Source of the DNA: Phaeobacter italicus
GTDB taxonomy: Bacteria; Pseudomonadota; Alphaproteobacteria; Rhodobacterales; Rhodobacteraceae
Assembly (NCBI RefSeq): GCF_001258055.1
Contig: NZ_CVRM01000022.1
Location: 1-64,000, forward strand
Direction: 5' to 3'
DNA length: 64,000 bases
This document shows positions 1-8,964 of the stretch, in pieces. Position 1 is the first letter of the stretch. The number at the start of each line of letters is the position of its first letter. Both the position numbers and the translations under genes were made by a program. Under the pieces are notes generated by a model. It did no database searches. It was not told the origin of the DNA and saw only the letters and a program-made list of their open reading frames with translations.

Positions 1-54
1 CTCGTCAGGCTCATAACCTGAAGGTCGTAGGTTCAAATCCTACTCCCGCAACCA
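1..54 (+). tRNA. initiator tRNA-fMet (CAT), 3' part
   Basis: This is the 3' two-thirds of a tRNA whose 5' end lies before the window. The anticodon loop reads CTCATAA. It is followed by the variable loop AAGGTCG, a T arm with loop TTCAAAT, the acceptor strand and an encoded CCA at 52-54. Position 72 is A and the discriminator is A, as in bacterial initiators, where 1:72 is unpaired. The variable-arm and T-arm sequence matches tRNA-fMet rather than elongator tRNA-Met. The anticodon stem has A29-T41 in place of the first of the usual three G-C pairs. The 1:72 mismatch itself cannot be checked because base 1 is outside the window. Confidence 0.9.
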
Positions 55-177
55 AATAACCCAAAATATCAAAGCCCCTAACCTCGCTCCGGCGGGGCCC
101 TCTGCGTTCCACCTCGGGCAAGCACCAAAAAACGCCAGCGCAGCACGGCACTCGGGCACAGCTTGGACAGACGCGAC

Positions 178-1830
178 CTACACAGCCGCGACCCGATCGA
201 CCAAGGCACGTGACACCGCATCTCCCCGGAGCGTTCCGAAAACGCCCGACCAGCGGCTGCCAAGTCGCGAGCTGCAAAAGGCATCTGACACCAAACTCGG
301 CGCATGACGGATCAACAGGGAGGCCTGCCACAGAACCGCCATCTGTTCGCTGAGGTGCCGGGCGGATGCCGGGTTTGCCACCATGGATGGTAGATCCTGT
401 TGCAGCCGCGCAAGCGCCTGGTCGAAATCGCGGTTGCCGCCACGGGCTGCGGCGAGCTCCTCCAGAAAGACCTCGCCGGTTTCTGGATCCTTGTGCAGAG
501 CGCGCAGAACATCGAGGCAGATCACGTTGCCGGAGCCTTCCCAGATCGAATTGACCGGTGCCTCGCGATAGAGGCGGGGCATCGGGCTTTCTTCGATGTA
601 GCCGGGGCCGCCATGGCATTCCATTGTTTCAGCCGCATGTTGGATTGCCCGCTTGCAGATCCAGAACTTGGCAATGGCAGTGCCGATCCGGGCCAGTTTG
701 CCGGCACGTGCATCGCCTGCTTCGGCCTCGTCAATGGCGCGGCCCAGGCGCAAGGACAGGGTGAGGGCGGCTTCGGTTTCCAATGCAAGATCAGCCAGAA
801 CATTCTGCATCAGCGGCTGGTCGATCAGGCGGCGCTGAAAGGCGGCGCGGTGGCGTGTGTGATGCACCGCCTGCAGCAGGCCTTGTCCCATCAATGCGGC
901 AGAGCCAAAGGCGCAGTAAAACCTTGTGCCCTGAACCATGTCGATGATGGTGCGCACGCCGCGCCCCTCTGGTCCCACGAGGATCCCCCATGTGTCCTGC
1001 AGCTCCATCTCGCTTGAGGCGTTGGAGCGGTTGCCGAGCTTGTCCTTGAGGCGTTGCAGATAAAATCTGTTGCGCGCGCCATCCGGGGTAAACCGGGGCA
1101 CGAGGAAACAGGACAGACCGCCGGGCGCATAGGCCAGGGTCAAGAAGGCATCGGACATCGGGGCCGAGCAGAAGAACTTGTGCCCTGTCAGCCGGTATCC
1201 TGCGCCATCCGGGACGGCCTGTGTGCTGTTCGCGCGAACGTCCGATCCCCCCTGTTTTTCGGTCATGAACATCCCCATTTGCAGCCCGGTTTTTTCGGAT
1301 GCAGGGATATCGCGTCGGTCATAGCGCTGGGACAAAAGCCCGCGAACCCAGTCCTCGGCGACATCAGGGGTGGTGCGCAGCGCCGGGACAGCGGCGTAGC
1401 TCATGGCGAGCGGACACATGACGCCGCCCTCCATCTGGTTCAGCATGTAGTTGAGCGCCGCGTGGGTCACATGGGCGCCCGGGCCAGGGTTGCGCCAGGC
1501 ATGGTTTGACAGGCCGTTGCTGACGGCCAGGTCCTGCAGCGCGTGATAAGAGGGGTGAAACCGCACCTCGTTGATGCGCATACCGTATCGGTCAAAGGCC
1601 CGCAGTTCGGGGGCATGGCGATTGGCCTCATCCGCCTGTTCCATCACCTCGGCGCGGCCTGCATCCTTGCCAAATTGGGCGAGTTTCGCGACAGATCCGG
1701 CCGCCCCTTCGCGCAGAACCCCTTCCTGCAACACGATGTCCTGCGACCAGAGATCCTGATCCCCCAGATGCGGCGGCGTATTGGCGACCTCGTGGGTGGG
1801 CAACTGGGCTATGGAGCGTCTTGGCGGCAT
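178..1830 (-). CDS. aidB: AidB-like acyl-CoA dehydrogenase (isovaleryl-CoA dehydrogenase type)
   Basis: A 550-residue flavoprotein of the acyl-CoA dehydrogenase superfamily. Its length and layout fit AidB (about 540 residues), with an N-terminal extension absent from ordinary enzymes of the family. The middle domain carries MTEKQGGSDVR near residue 190. The C-terminal part has CHGGPGYIEE and then IWEGSGN, whose Glu sits where the catalytic base is in the superfamily. AidB in E. coli belongs to the alkylation (Ada) response, binds DNA and has weak isovaleryl-CoA dehydrogenase activity. No ada, alkA or alkB gene lies nearby, so a role in repair is inferred from family only. Start: the ATG at 1830 has GGAG seven bases upstream, whereas the ATG at 1836 is too close to it. 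A branched-chain acyl-CoA dehydrogenase role is the alternative. Confidence 0.85.
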   Translation of the reverse strand: MPPRRSIAQLPTHEVANTPPHLGDQDLWSQDIVLQEGVLREGAAGSVAKLAQFGKDAGRAEVMEQADEANRHAPELRAFDRYGMRINEVRFHPSYHALQDLAVSNGLSNHAWRNPGPGAHVTHAALNYMLNQMEGGVMCPLAMSYAAVPALRTTPDVAEDWVRGLLSQRYDRRDIPASEKTGLQMGMFMTEKQGGSDVRANSTQAVPDGAGYRLTGHKFFCSAPMSDAFLTLAYAPGGLSCFLVPRFTPDGARNRFYLQRLKDKLGNRSNASSEMELQDTWGILVGPEGRGVRTIIDMVQGTRFYCAFGSAALMGQGLLQAVHHTRHRAAFQRRLIDQPLMQNVLADLALETEAALTLSLRLGRAIDEAEAGDARAGKLARIGTAIAKFWICKRAIQHAAETMECHGGPGYIEESPMPRLYREAPVNSIWEGSGNVICLDVLRALHKDPETGEVFLEELAAARGGNRDFDQALARLQQDLPSMVANPASARHLSEQMAVLWQASLLIRHAPSLVSDAFCSSRLGSRWSGVFGTLRGDAVSRALVDRVAAV

Positions 1831-1947
1831 GTTCATGCTCCTGTCTCGGGGCGGATTGGGGCAGGGTGTCGACAGGCTGCGGGCCTGGGGCCCTTGCTGA
1901 CAAGTCTGACGCGAGGGAGCAGGAGACAGAACCCCACGTCACGACAG

Positions 1948-1977
1948 AAAAAACCCCCGGCAATTGCTGCGGGGGGT
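1948..1977 (-). terminator. rho-independent terminator of trhO
   Basis: Read on the minus strand, a stem ACCCCCC/GGGGGT closes on a loop containing GCAATTGC and is followed by six T. It lies about 80 bases past the trhO stop and before the aidB start, so it separates the two minus-strand genes. Confidence 0.85.
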
Positions 1978-2057
1978 CATGTCTGTGGGTCTGAATGGGG
2001 CCGCTGGCGCAAGGTGCAGGAAAACCGGTCTGCAGCGTCCGGGCGACAGCGGTGGCT

Positions 2058-2975
2058 TTATCCGCTCAGCGGGAGATGGCCAAGGTGGTCTTCGCCGCGC
2101 TCGCGGGCCAGGCGCATCTGCTTCTGTCGTTCGCGGAAACGCGCCTTGTCTGCTTCAGAGGTCTCATCGATGCACTGATGGCAGGACACACCGGCCTCAT
2201 AGGCGGGATGGGCTTTGTCCTCGGGCAGGATCGGGCGGCGGCAGCCATTGCACAGCTCATGCGGCCCTTCCTTCAGGCCGTGGCCGACAGACACCCGGTT
2301 GTCAAAGACGAAACACTCACCCTGCCAGGTGCTGTTTTCTTCGGGCATTTCTTCGAGATAGCGCAGGATGCCGCCCTTCAGGTGATAGACGTCCTCGACG
2401 CCCTGACCCATCAGGAAATTGGTGGATTTCTCACAGCGGATCCCGCCGGTGCAGAACATGGCGACCCGTTTGTTGTGAAAGCGGTCCTTGTTTTCTTCCC
2501 ACCAGGCGGGAAATTCCCGAAAGCTGGCAGTCTGTGGGTCGATTGCCCCTTCGAAGGTGCCAATCGCCACTTCATAGTCGTTGCGGGTATCGATCACCAC
2601 AACATCGTCCTGACGGATCAGGTCATTCCATTCTTCAGGTTCGACATAGTTGCCAACACTGGCGCGCGGATCGACGTCCGGCTGGCCCATGGTGACGATT
2701 TCCTTTTTCAGACGGACCTTCATCCGACCAAAGGGGGGATGGTCGCTCTCGGCTTCCTTCCATTCCAGACCAGCGCAGCCGGGCAAGGCCCGGATATGGG
2801 CGAGCACCGCGTCGATACCTGCGCGGGGGCCTGCAATGGTGCCATTGATCCCTTCCTGCGCCAGCAACAGCGAGCCCTTGACGGCATTTGCCTCGCACAG
2901 CTCCAAAAGGGCGGGCTTCAGCGCAGCGGGGTCTTCGAAACGGGTGAAATGATAGAGTGCAGCGATCGTATACAT
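2058..2975 (-). CDS. trhO: tRNA uridine(34) hydroxylase (YceA family, rhodanese domain)
   Basis: A 305-residue protein of the TrhO/YceA family, which hydroxylates uridine 34 of certain tRNAs as the first step towards 5-(carboxy)methoxyuridine, using molecular oxygen. The N-terminal third is the ferredoxin-like domain typical of the family. A rhodanese domain follows at about residues 120-225 with the active loop FCTGGIRCEKS, in which Cys175 is the catalytic-loop cysteine. After it comes a C-terminal domain with the zinc-type pairs CNGC and CHQC. Length and domain order are normal. The start at 2975 is an ATG opening the usual MYTIAALYHF. It is transcribed divergently from pncA across 122 bases and has its own terminator. 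Confidence 0.92.
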   Translation of the reverse strand: MYTIAALYHFTRFEDPAALKPALLELCEANAVKGSLLLAQEGINGTIAGPRAGIDAVLAHIRALPGCAGLEWKEAESDHPPFGRMKVRLKKEIVTMGQPDVDPRASVGNYVEPEEWNDLIRQDDVVVIDTRNDYEVAIGTFEGAIDPQTASFREFPAWWEENKDRFHNKRVAMFCTGGIRCEKSTNFLMGQGVEDVYHLKGGILRYLEEMPEENSTWQGECFVFDNRVSVGHGLKEGPHELCNGCRRPILPEDKAHPAYEAGVSCHQCIDETSEADKARFRERQKQMRLARERGEDHLGHLPLSG

Positions 2976-3097
2976 GCCTTGGCCTTACACAACGGCTCTG
3001 TTTCCTGCAAGCGCCAGAGCAGGCGAGAATTGACGCACGCCACCCCTCCGCGTACCCCTAGAGGTCTGAGCTTCATGACGTCCAAGCGGAGAGCGAT

Positions 3098-3691
3098 ATG
3101 ACCAAGGCCCTGATCGTGATTGATGTGCAGAATGATTTCTGCCCGGGCGGTGCGCTGGCTGTTCCGGGCGGGGACGCGGTGGTCGCCCCGATCAACGCCT
3201 TGATGGCAGAGCATGATGCCGTGATCTACACTCAGGACTGGCACCCGGCCGCTCACAGCTCCTTTGCCTCCAGCCATCCGGGCAAAGCCCCCTATGAGAT
3301 GATCGACATGCCATATGGTCCGCAGGTCCTGTGGCCCGATCATTGCGTGATCGACAGCCCCGGCGCTGCGTTCCATCCTGATCTGGGTCTTTCCGGGGAT
3401 CTCATCATTCGCAAGGGATATCGCCGCCAGATCGACAGCTATTCTGCGTTTTTTGAAAACGATCAAAGCACGCCAACCGGCTTGCACGGCTACCTGCAAG
3501 AGCGGGGCATAGGCGCGCTTACACTGGCAGGGCTCGCAACCGATTTCTGCGTTGCATTTTCTGCGCTGGATGCGGCCCGTCTGGGTTATGACGTGACGGT
3601 GGATCTGGCGGCATGTCGGGCGATCGATCTGGATGGCTCGCTTCAAGCGGCCATTGATAAAATGAAAAACGCGGGGGTTGCGTTAATCTAG
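3098..3691 (+). CDS. pncA: nicotinamidase
   Basis: A 197-residue cysteine hydrolase of the isochorismatase fold that deamidates nicotinamide to nicotinate in NAD salvage. The N-terminus IDVQNDF holds the catalytic Asp. The metal-site segment TQDWHPAAHSSF supplies the Asp and two His ligands. The nucleophile is Cys151 in GLATDFCVAF. Length is typical of bacterial PncA. The ATG at 3098 is preceded by a purine-rich GGAGAG at a good distance. The next gene on the same strand is a histidine kinase and the one after is pncB, so both steps from nicotinamide to nicotinate mononucleotide are encoded within 4.3 kb. Confidence 0.94.
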   Translation: MTKALIVIDVQNDFCPGGALAVPGGDAVVAPINALMAEHDAVIYTQDWHPAAHSSFASSHPGKAPYEMIDMPYGPQVLWPDHCVIDSPGAAFHPDLGLSGDLIIRKGYRRQIDSYSAFFENDQSTPTGLHGYLQERGIGALTLAGLATDFCVAFSALDAARLGYDVTVDLAACRAIDLDGSLQAAIDKMKNAGVALI

Positions 3692-3761
3692 GGTATGCAG
3701 CGATAAGTTGTTAACTCTTTCTTGATATTGGGTATTGGTATTGCCACTAGGGATTTGACAA

Positions 3762-6026
3762 TTGGTGCAGCGGTCCGCCCAGAATACTGATGGGCCTTTG
3801 GAAACCTATCACCGTCGCTACAGCCGTCGCGGTTTGATGAACCGCTACGCCAATGGGCGTGTGCGGTATTACCTCTTCCGTCAAAGCACCTTTGTCCTTC
3901 TCGCGACGCTCATCGGGATTTTGTTGTCACCCAGCATCGGCCTGATCTGTTTCCTGGTGGCCGTGGTCGGTGACACGATCGATACGATGTACCTGCGCCG
4001 CATTTCACCGGTCGAACGGCCGACACCGGTGCGCCCTTTGCTGCGTCTGTCCACTGTCACAGCCCTCATTCAGGCAGCATCCGTTGCATTTGTTGCCTGC
4101 GCGCCGGGGCTGTTCATGGATCCGGGGCCTGCTGATCTGCATGAAACCCATGCCGCAACCCTGTTCTCTCTTGGGATTCTGATCGGGGCCGCGATCAATG
4201 CCACGGTCAGCCTGCCGCATCACCCGATGGCGGGCATTGTGCGCCTTCTGGTTTTTGCTGCAGCAGCCCTTCTCAGCGTCGTCTGGAGCGCGATTGGCGA
4301 GCCGGAGTTCGAGGCCTTTCATGCCTTTCAGCTGGCTGGTCTTCTGATCCTCTATCTGAGCGTCATTTTCTTTGTGAACTTCATCACCAAAAGGTTTCAC
4401 CGCAGTCGCAAGAACACTTTGGCGGTGGCCCTGCAAAACAAGCAGCTGGAGCAGATCAACGCCAAGCTACAGGCCCAGCAGCTGCAGTCTGAACGGTTGG
4501 CGGTCGTGGCCGAAAACGCCAATGACAGCGTTTTCCTGATGGATTCTGATGGGCGTATCACCTGGGTGAACGAAGCCTTTAGCCGCATCACCGGTTACCA
4601 ATACGACGAAGCCATAGGGAAACTGCCGGGGGAGCTTCTGAATGGCGAAGATACGGATCAGGCGGTCATTGACGCACTCGAAGCCGGCCGCGCGACTGGC
4701 AAACCCTTCCGTCTGGAAATCCGCAACCGCCGCAAGGACGGTCAGCTGATCTGGCTCGAAACCAATCAGGTTCCGATGCTGCGTGAAGATGGGTCGGTTG
4801 AAACCGTCATCGCGGTTGAACGGGACATGACCGCAGCCAAGCAATATGAACAGCAGCTCAATGATGCCCGTATCGCAGCCGAAGAAGGGGCGCGCGTCAA
4901 ATCCGAATTTCTCGCCACGATGAGCCATGAAATTCGCACCCCGATGAACGGGGTGATCGGCATGGCACAGATGCTGGAACGAACAGAGCTGGACGAGGAA
5001 CAGCGCCTTTACGCGGATACCATTCTGGGTTCTGCCCGGACGCTGCTGTCGCTGATAAATGATGTCCTTGATCTGTCCAAGATGGACGCCGGAGAGGTCA
5101 CGCTGAGCGAGGTTGATTTCGATCCGCGCGCTTGTTTCCAGCAAACGCTCAAGCTGTTCGAACCGCAGGCCCAGGAAAAGGGCATCCAGCTTCATCTCGA
5201 TGTTGCCGAGGATGTGCCGCAGCTTCTCAACGGTGATGACCGTCGGCTCCGGCAGGTGATCCTCAACCTTGTTGGCAATGCGGTGAAATTCACCGACGAC
5301 GGCGCGGTAGCAGTCTCTGTAAACGCTGACCGCACCCGTGATCACATGACCCTGCGCTTTTCGGTAAAAGACAGCGGTATCGGGATCGCACCGGAACAAC
5401 AAAGCCGGATATTCGAACGTTTTTCCCAGGCAGATGCTGCCATCACCCGCCGGTTTGGCGGCACGGGGCTGGGCCTGACCATCTCGCGGCTTCTGTGCGA
5501 GGCGATGGGCGGGGATATCACCGTGCGCTCTGAACTGGGTCAGGGCGCGACGTTCTCGGCCTATCTGCGGATGAACCCGGCCACCGGCGATGCGGTCGTC
5601 GAAAATGCGCAGATCAGCGATTATCAGGACAACGCGCTGGATGGGCTGCGGGTTCTGGTGGCGGAAGACAATCGCATCAATCGTCTCCTGATCGAAAAAT
5701 ATCTGCAGGACGAACCGGTAGAGCTGGCATTTGCCATGGACGGCTCCGAAGCGGTGGAGCAGGCCGTGGATTTCCGCCCAGACGTTATTCTCATGGATAT
5801 GTCGATGCCGGTCATGACCGGCCTTGAGGCGACAGAAGCAATTCGCGAGATGGAAATCGCCCAGCCTATTATCACCGCCCTGACCGCCAATGCCTTTGAC
5901 TCCGACAGAGAGGCCTGTTTGCGCGCCGGAATGGATGATTTCCTCAGCAAGCCGATCAACCGTTCAGATCTGATTGCGGTTCTGCGCAAGCATTGCCAGC
6001 AGGTCGCCAGCCGCGCTGCGGGTTGA
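3762..6026 (+). CDS. membrane hybrid sensor histidine kinase with PAS and receiver domains
   Basis: A 754-residue hybrid two-component kinase. Residues about 35-215 contain roughly six hydrophobic membrane segments with little periplasmic sequence, ending in a basic stretch and a short coiled coil. A PAS domain follows (about 245-360), then HisKA with His389 in [11 protein letters not shown]. Next is a HATPase with the G1 motif DSGIGI and the G2 motif GGTGLGL. A C-terminal receiver carries the acidic pair AEDN, phosphoacceptor Asp679 and LSKPI. The start is uncertain: TTG at 3762 lies eight bases after AGGGA, GTG at 3765 is in frame, and ATG at 3837 would still keep the membrane part. The signal is unknown. 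Its place between pncA and pncB hints at, but does not prove, a link to NAD status. No separate response regulator is adjacent. Confidence 0.9.
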   Translation: MVQRSAQNTDGPLETYHRRYSRRGLMNRYANGRVRYYLFRQSTFVLLATLIGILLSPSIGLICFLVAVVGDTIDTMYLRRISPVERPTPVRPLLRLSTVTALIQAASVAFVACAPGLFMDPGPADLHETHAATLFSLGILIGAAINATVSLPHHPMAGIVRLLVFAAAALLSVVWSAIGEPEFEAFHAFQLAGLLILYLSVIFFVNFITKRFHRSRKNTLAVALQNKQLEQINAKLQAQQLQSERLAVVAENANDSVFLMDSDGRITWVNEAFSRITGYQYDEAIGKLPGELLNGEDTDQAVIDALEAGRATGKPFRLEIRNRRKDGQLIWLETNQVPMLREDGSVETVIAVERDMTAAKQYEQQLNDARIAAEEGARVKSEFLATMSHEIRTPMNGVIGMAQMLERTELDEEQRLYADTILGSARTLLSLINDVLDLSKMDAGEVTLSEVDFDPRACFQQTLKLFEPQAQEKGIQLHLDVAEDVPQLLNGDDRRLRQVILNLVGNAVKFTDDGAVAVSVNADRTRDHMTLRFSVKDSGIGIAPEQQSRIFERFSQADAAITRRFGGTGLGLTISRLLCEAMGGDITVRSELGQGATFSAYLRMNPATGDAVVENAQISDYQDNALDGLRVLVAEDNRINRLLIEKYLQDEPVELAFAMDGSEAVEQAVDFRPDVILMDMSMPVMTGLEATEAIREMEIAQPIITALTANAFDSDREACLRAGMDDFLSKPINRSDLIAVLRKHCQQVASRAAG

Positions 6027-6091
6027 TTTCCTTTGCCCCTGCGGCAGCGCTGTTTTATCAACCAGTGTAACACGATGGATGAGGCCCGCCT

Positions 6092-7381
6092 GTGGACATT
6101 GCAACCCGCGTTTATAACCACAAGTGGAAGATCGACCCGATCGTGCGGTCGCTGATCGACACGGATTTCTACAAGCTGTTGATGTGTCAGTCGGTCTATC
6201 GCAACAGACGCGATACCAATGTCCGCTTCTCTCTCATCAACCGGTCCAAACATATTCCGCTGGCCAAGCTGATTGACGAAGGGGAGCTGCGCGAACAGCT
6301 CGACCATATCCGTTCGCTGTCGCTGTCCCGCGGTGAAAGCACCTGGCTGCGCGGCAATACCTTTTATGGCAAACGCCAGATGTTCCGCCCCGACTTTATG
6401 GAATGGTTCGAGGGGCTGCGCCTGCCGCCATACGAGCTGGAGCGCAAAGGCGACCAGTACGAGCTGACATTCGAGGGCAAGTGGCCTGAGGTCATGCTCT
6501 GGGAAATTCCCGCACTTGCGGTGCTGATGGAACTGCGCAGTCGCGCGGTGATCAACAGCATGGGGCGGTTTGAATTGCAGGTGCTTTATGCCCGCGCGAT
6601 GACCCGCGTCTGGGAAAAGATCGAACAGCTGCGCGAGATTGACGGCCTCAGCATTGCTGATTTCGGCACCCGTCGGCGGCACGGATTCCTTTGGCAGGAT
6701 TGGTGTGTGCAGGCAATGCAGGAAGGGCTGGGCGACAAGTTCACCGGCACCTCCAACTGCCTGATCGCCATGCGCCGCGAGGTGGAAGCCATCGGTACCA
6801 ACGCCCATGAACTCCCCATGGTTTATTCGGCGCTGGCAGAGGATGATGCAGCCCTTGCGCAGGCGCCCTATGACGTGCTGTCCGACTGGCACGAGGAACA
6901 CGAGGGCAATCTGCGCATCATTCTGCCCGACACCTATGGCACCAAGGGCTTCCTTGATCGCGCGCCTGACTGGTTGGCGGGCTGGACTGGGATCCGCATT
7001 GACAGCGGAGACCCGGCTGGTGGCGCGGAAACGGCGATCCGCTGGTGGCAGGAGCGCGGCGAGGACCCGCAAGACAAGCGGGTGATCTTCTCTGATGGTC
7101 TGGATGTGGCCAAGATCAAGGAACTGCACGCGCAGTTCTCTGACCGGACCAAAGTTTCCTTTGGCTGGGGCACCCTGCTCACCAATGATTTTCGCGGGCT
7201 GGTGCCGGATGATGCGCTGGCGCCCTTCTCGCTGGTGTGCAAGGCGGTTTCAGCCAATGGGCGCCCGACTGTCAAACTCTCAGACAATCCTGAAAAGGCG
7301 ATGGGCCCGGCGGATGAAATCCAGCGCTACAAACGGGTGTTTGGCGTTGGTGAACAGGACAGCCAGGCGGTAATCGTCTAG
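6092..7381 (+). CDS. pncB: nicotinate phosphoribosyltransferase
   Basis: A 429-residue enzyme that joins nicotinate to PRPP to give nicotinate mononucleotide, the committed step of the Preiss-Handler salvage route. Family hallmarks are visible: the N-terminal DTDFYKLLMCQ, the segment FGTRRRHGFLWQ around the phosphorylated His, GTSN, the RIDSGD loop and FGWGT near the C-terminus. Length is normal for the Gram-negative type. The GTG start at 6092 has GAGG seven bases upstream. An ATG at 6075 is in another frame. It lies 65 bases after the hybrid kinase and may share its transcript. It works with PncA, two genes upstream. Confidence 0.95.
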   Translation: MDIATRVYNHKWKIDPIVRSLIDTDFYKLLMCQSVYRNRRDTNVRFSLINRSKHIPLAKLIDEGELREQLDHIRSLSLSRGESTWLRGNTFYGKRQMFRPDFMEWFEGLRLPPYELERKGDQYELTFEGKWPEVMLWEIPALAVLMELRSRAVINSMGRFELQVLYARAMTRVWEKIEQLREIDGLSIADFGTRRRHGFLWQDWCVQAMQEGLGDKFTGTSNCLIAMRREVEAIGTNAHELPMVYSALAEDDAALAQAPYDVLSDWHEEHEGNLRIILPDTYGTKGFLDRAPDWLAGWTGIRIDSGDPAGGAETAIRWWQERGEDPQDKRVIFSDGLDVAKIKELHAQFSDRTKVSFGWGTLLTNDFRGLVPDDALAPFSLVCKAVSANGRPTVKLSDNPEKAMGPADEIQRYKRVFGVGEQDSQAVIV

Positions 7382-7442
7382 CAATACTCCGCCCATTTGG
7401 GGGTGAATATCGCGGAGTTCCCAACAAGTTGCGGCAATAGAT

Positions 7443-7478
7443 CTGCCCCAATGTTTCGCACGCGAAACAATCGGGCAG
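7443..7478. terminator. hairpin between convergent pncB and aldehyde dehydrogenase genes
   Basis: A near-perfect inverted repeat: CTGCCC and TGTTTCG pair with CGAAACA and GGGCAG across a four-base loop, with a three-base internal mismatch. It lies in the 125-base gap between two convergent genes, which suits a two-way terminator or 3'-end stabiliser. There is no T run on either side, so intrinsic termination is uncertain. Confidence 0.45.
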
Positions 7479-7506
7479 ACCCTATGACCTAAATACCAAT
7501 GTCGGT

Positions 7507-8964
7507 TTAGCCGTGATAGGCTGCGACGGTCTTCAGCTGCGAAAACCCATAAAGCGCCTCAAAGCCCTTTTCGCGGCCGTGCCCCGATTTGCCGACCCCG
7601 CCAAAAGGCAGCTCAACCCCGCCACCGGCACCGTAGTTGTTCAGAAACACCTGACCGGCCCGCAGACGTTTGGCCAGCCGCATCTGCCGCGCACCATCGC
7701 GGGTCCAGATGCCTGCAACCAGGCCGTAATCGGTGCTGTTGGCAATCCTGACCGCCTCGGCCTCATCCTCAAAGGGGATCAGCACCTGCACCGGGCCAAA
7801 GATCTCCTCCTGTGCCAGGGGATGATCCGCCGCGACATCGGCAAACAACGTGGGCCGCACATAGGCGCCCCTGTCGCTGGCCGTGTCACTCAGGACACCC
7901 TGGGCCGCGATCGTCAGATCGGCACCCTTTGCCAGATAGCCCTCTACGATCTCTTTCTGGCGGGTGGAAATCAGCGGGCCCAAACGCAGATCGGACAAGG
8001 CCGGCCCGACGGTCAGCTTGCTGTAGGCCTCGGCCATCGCGGCACGCACCTGATCGTAGACACCCCGCTGCACCAGAATGCGCGAGGCGGCGGAACAGGT
8101 CTGGCCTGCGTTCTGGATCCCTGCATTCACCAGAAACGGCAGGGCTGCGTCCAGATCGGCATCGTCAAACACCAACTGCGGAGATTTGCCGCCCAGTTCC
8201 AGCGTGACGGGCACCACATTGGCCCCTGCCGCCTGCTGCACCAGCGCGCCGGTTCTGACCGACCCGGTAAAGGAGATATGGTCAACCCCCGGATGCCCCG
8301 CCAGCGCCGCGCCTGCCTCGGCGCCGATGCCCGGAACCACGTTCAGCGCACCAGCGGGCAACCCTGCCTCTACCGCGATCTGGGCAAAGGCAAGCGCGGT
8401 CAGGCAGGCCTCCTCAGCGGGTTTCAGAACGCAGGCATTGCCCATCGCCAGTGCGGCCCCGACAGAACGCCCGATGATCTGCATCGGATAGTTCCAGGGT
8501 ACGATATGCCCGGTGACACCATGCGGTTCACGCAGCGTGTAGACGGTGTAGCCAGCCTGATAGGGGATGGTGTCCCCATGCAGCTTGTCTGCCGCGCCGC
8601 CGTAGAATTCCAGATACCGTGCCAGCGCCACGGCATCGGCGCGCGCCTGCGTCAGTGGCTTGCCGACATCCATCGCCTCCAGCTGGGCGAGCGTCTCACA
8701 GCGCTCCAGCACCATCTGACCCATCCGGCTGAGGATACGCCCGCGATCGGTTGCGGTCATCTCTCCCCAATCCCCTTCCAGGGCGGCGCGGGCTGCGGCA
8801 ACGGCGGCGTCGATATCGCGCACGTCACCGCGGGCGATCTGGCACAGAGGGCTGCCATCCGACGGGTTGGTCAGCGGCAGGGTCTCACCCCCGGCAGGCG
8901 CCTGCCAGCGGCCATCAATCAGGCAGAGTGCGGGATCAAACCAAAGCGGCGCTGCGTCAGTCAT
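7507..8964 (-). CDS. NAD(P)-dependent aldehyde dehydrogenase
   Basis: A 485-residue member of the aldehyde dehydrogenase superfamily that oxidises an aldehyde to its acid. It has the Rossmann-type segment IVPWNYPM, FTGSV, the general base Glu256 in LELGGKSP and the catalytic Cys290 in NAGQTCSAAS. It also has EEIFGPV and the C-terminal PFGGVGKSGHGREKG. The sequence resembles broad betaine-aldehyde, gamma-aminobutyraldehyde and related enzymes, so the substrate cannot be fixed. Start: the ATG at 8964 follows AGGAG at a good distance; the open frame continues upstream but has no supporting signal there. It overlaps the acetyltransferase upstream by eight bases and is last in the ABC-transporter operon, which points to an aldehyde made from the imported compound. 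Confidence 0.88.
   Translation of the reverse strand: MTDAAPLWFDPALCLIDGRWQAPAGGETLPLTNPSDGSPLCQIARGDVRDIDAAVAAARAALEGDWGEMTATDRGRILSRMGQMVLERCETLAQLEAMDVGKPLTQARADAVALARYLEFYGGAADKLHGDTIPYQAGYTVYTLREPHGVTGHIVPWNYPMQIIGRSVGAALAMGNACVLKPAEEACLTALAFAQIAVEAGLPAGALNVVPGIGAEAGAALAGHPGVDHISFTGSVRTGALVQQAAGANVVPVTLELGGKSPQLVFDDADLDAALPFLVNAGIQNAGQTCSAASRILVQRGVYDQVRAAMAEAYSKLTVGPALSDLRLGPLISTRQKEIVEGYLAKGADLTIAAQGVLSDTASDRGAYVRPTLFADVAADHPLAQEEIFGPVQVLIPFEDEAEAVRIANSTDYGLVAGIWTRDGARQMRLAKRLRAGQVFLNNYGAGGGVELPFGGVGKSGHGREKGFEALYGFSQLKTVAAYHG

Noticed and set aside
11-619. Minus-strand frame ending in GVGFEPTTFRL over the tRNA
   Set aside because: This is the well-known false protein read from the antisense strand of a tRNA. 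The rest overlaps the end of the AidB-like gene in another frame.
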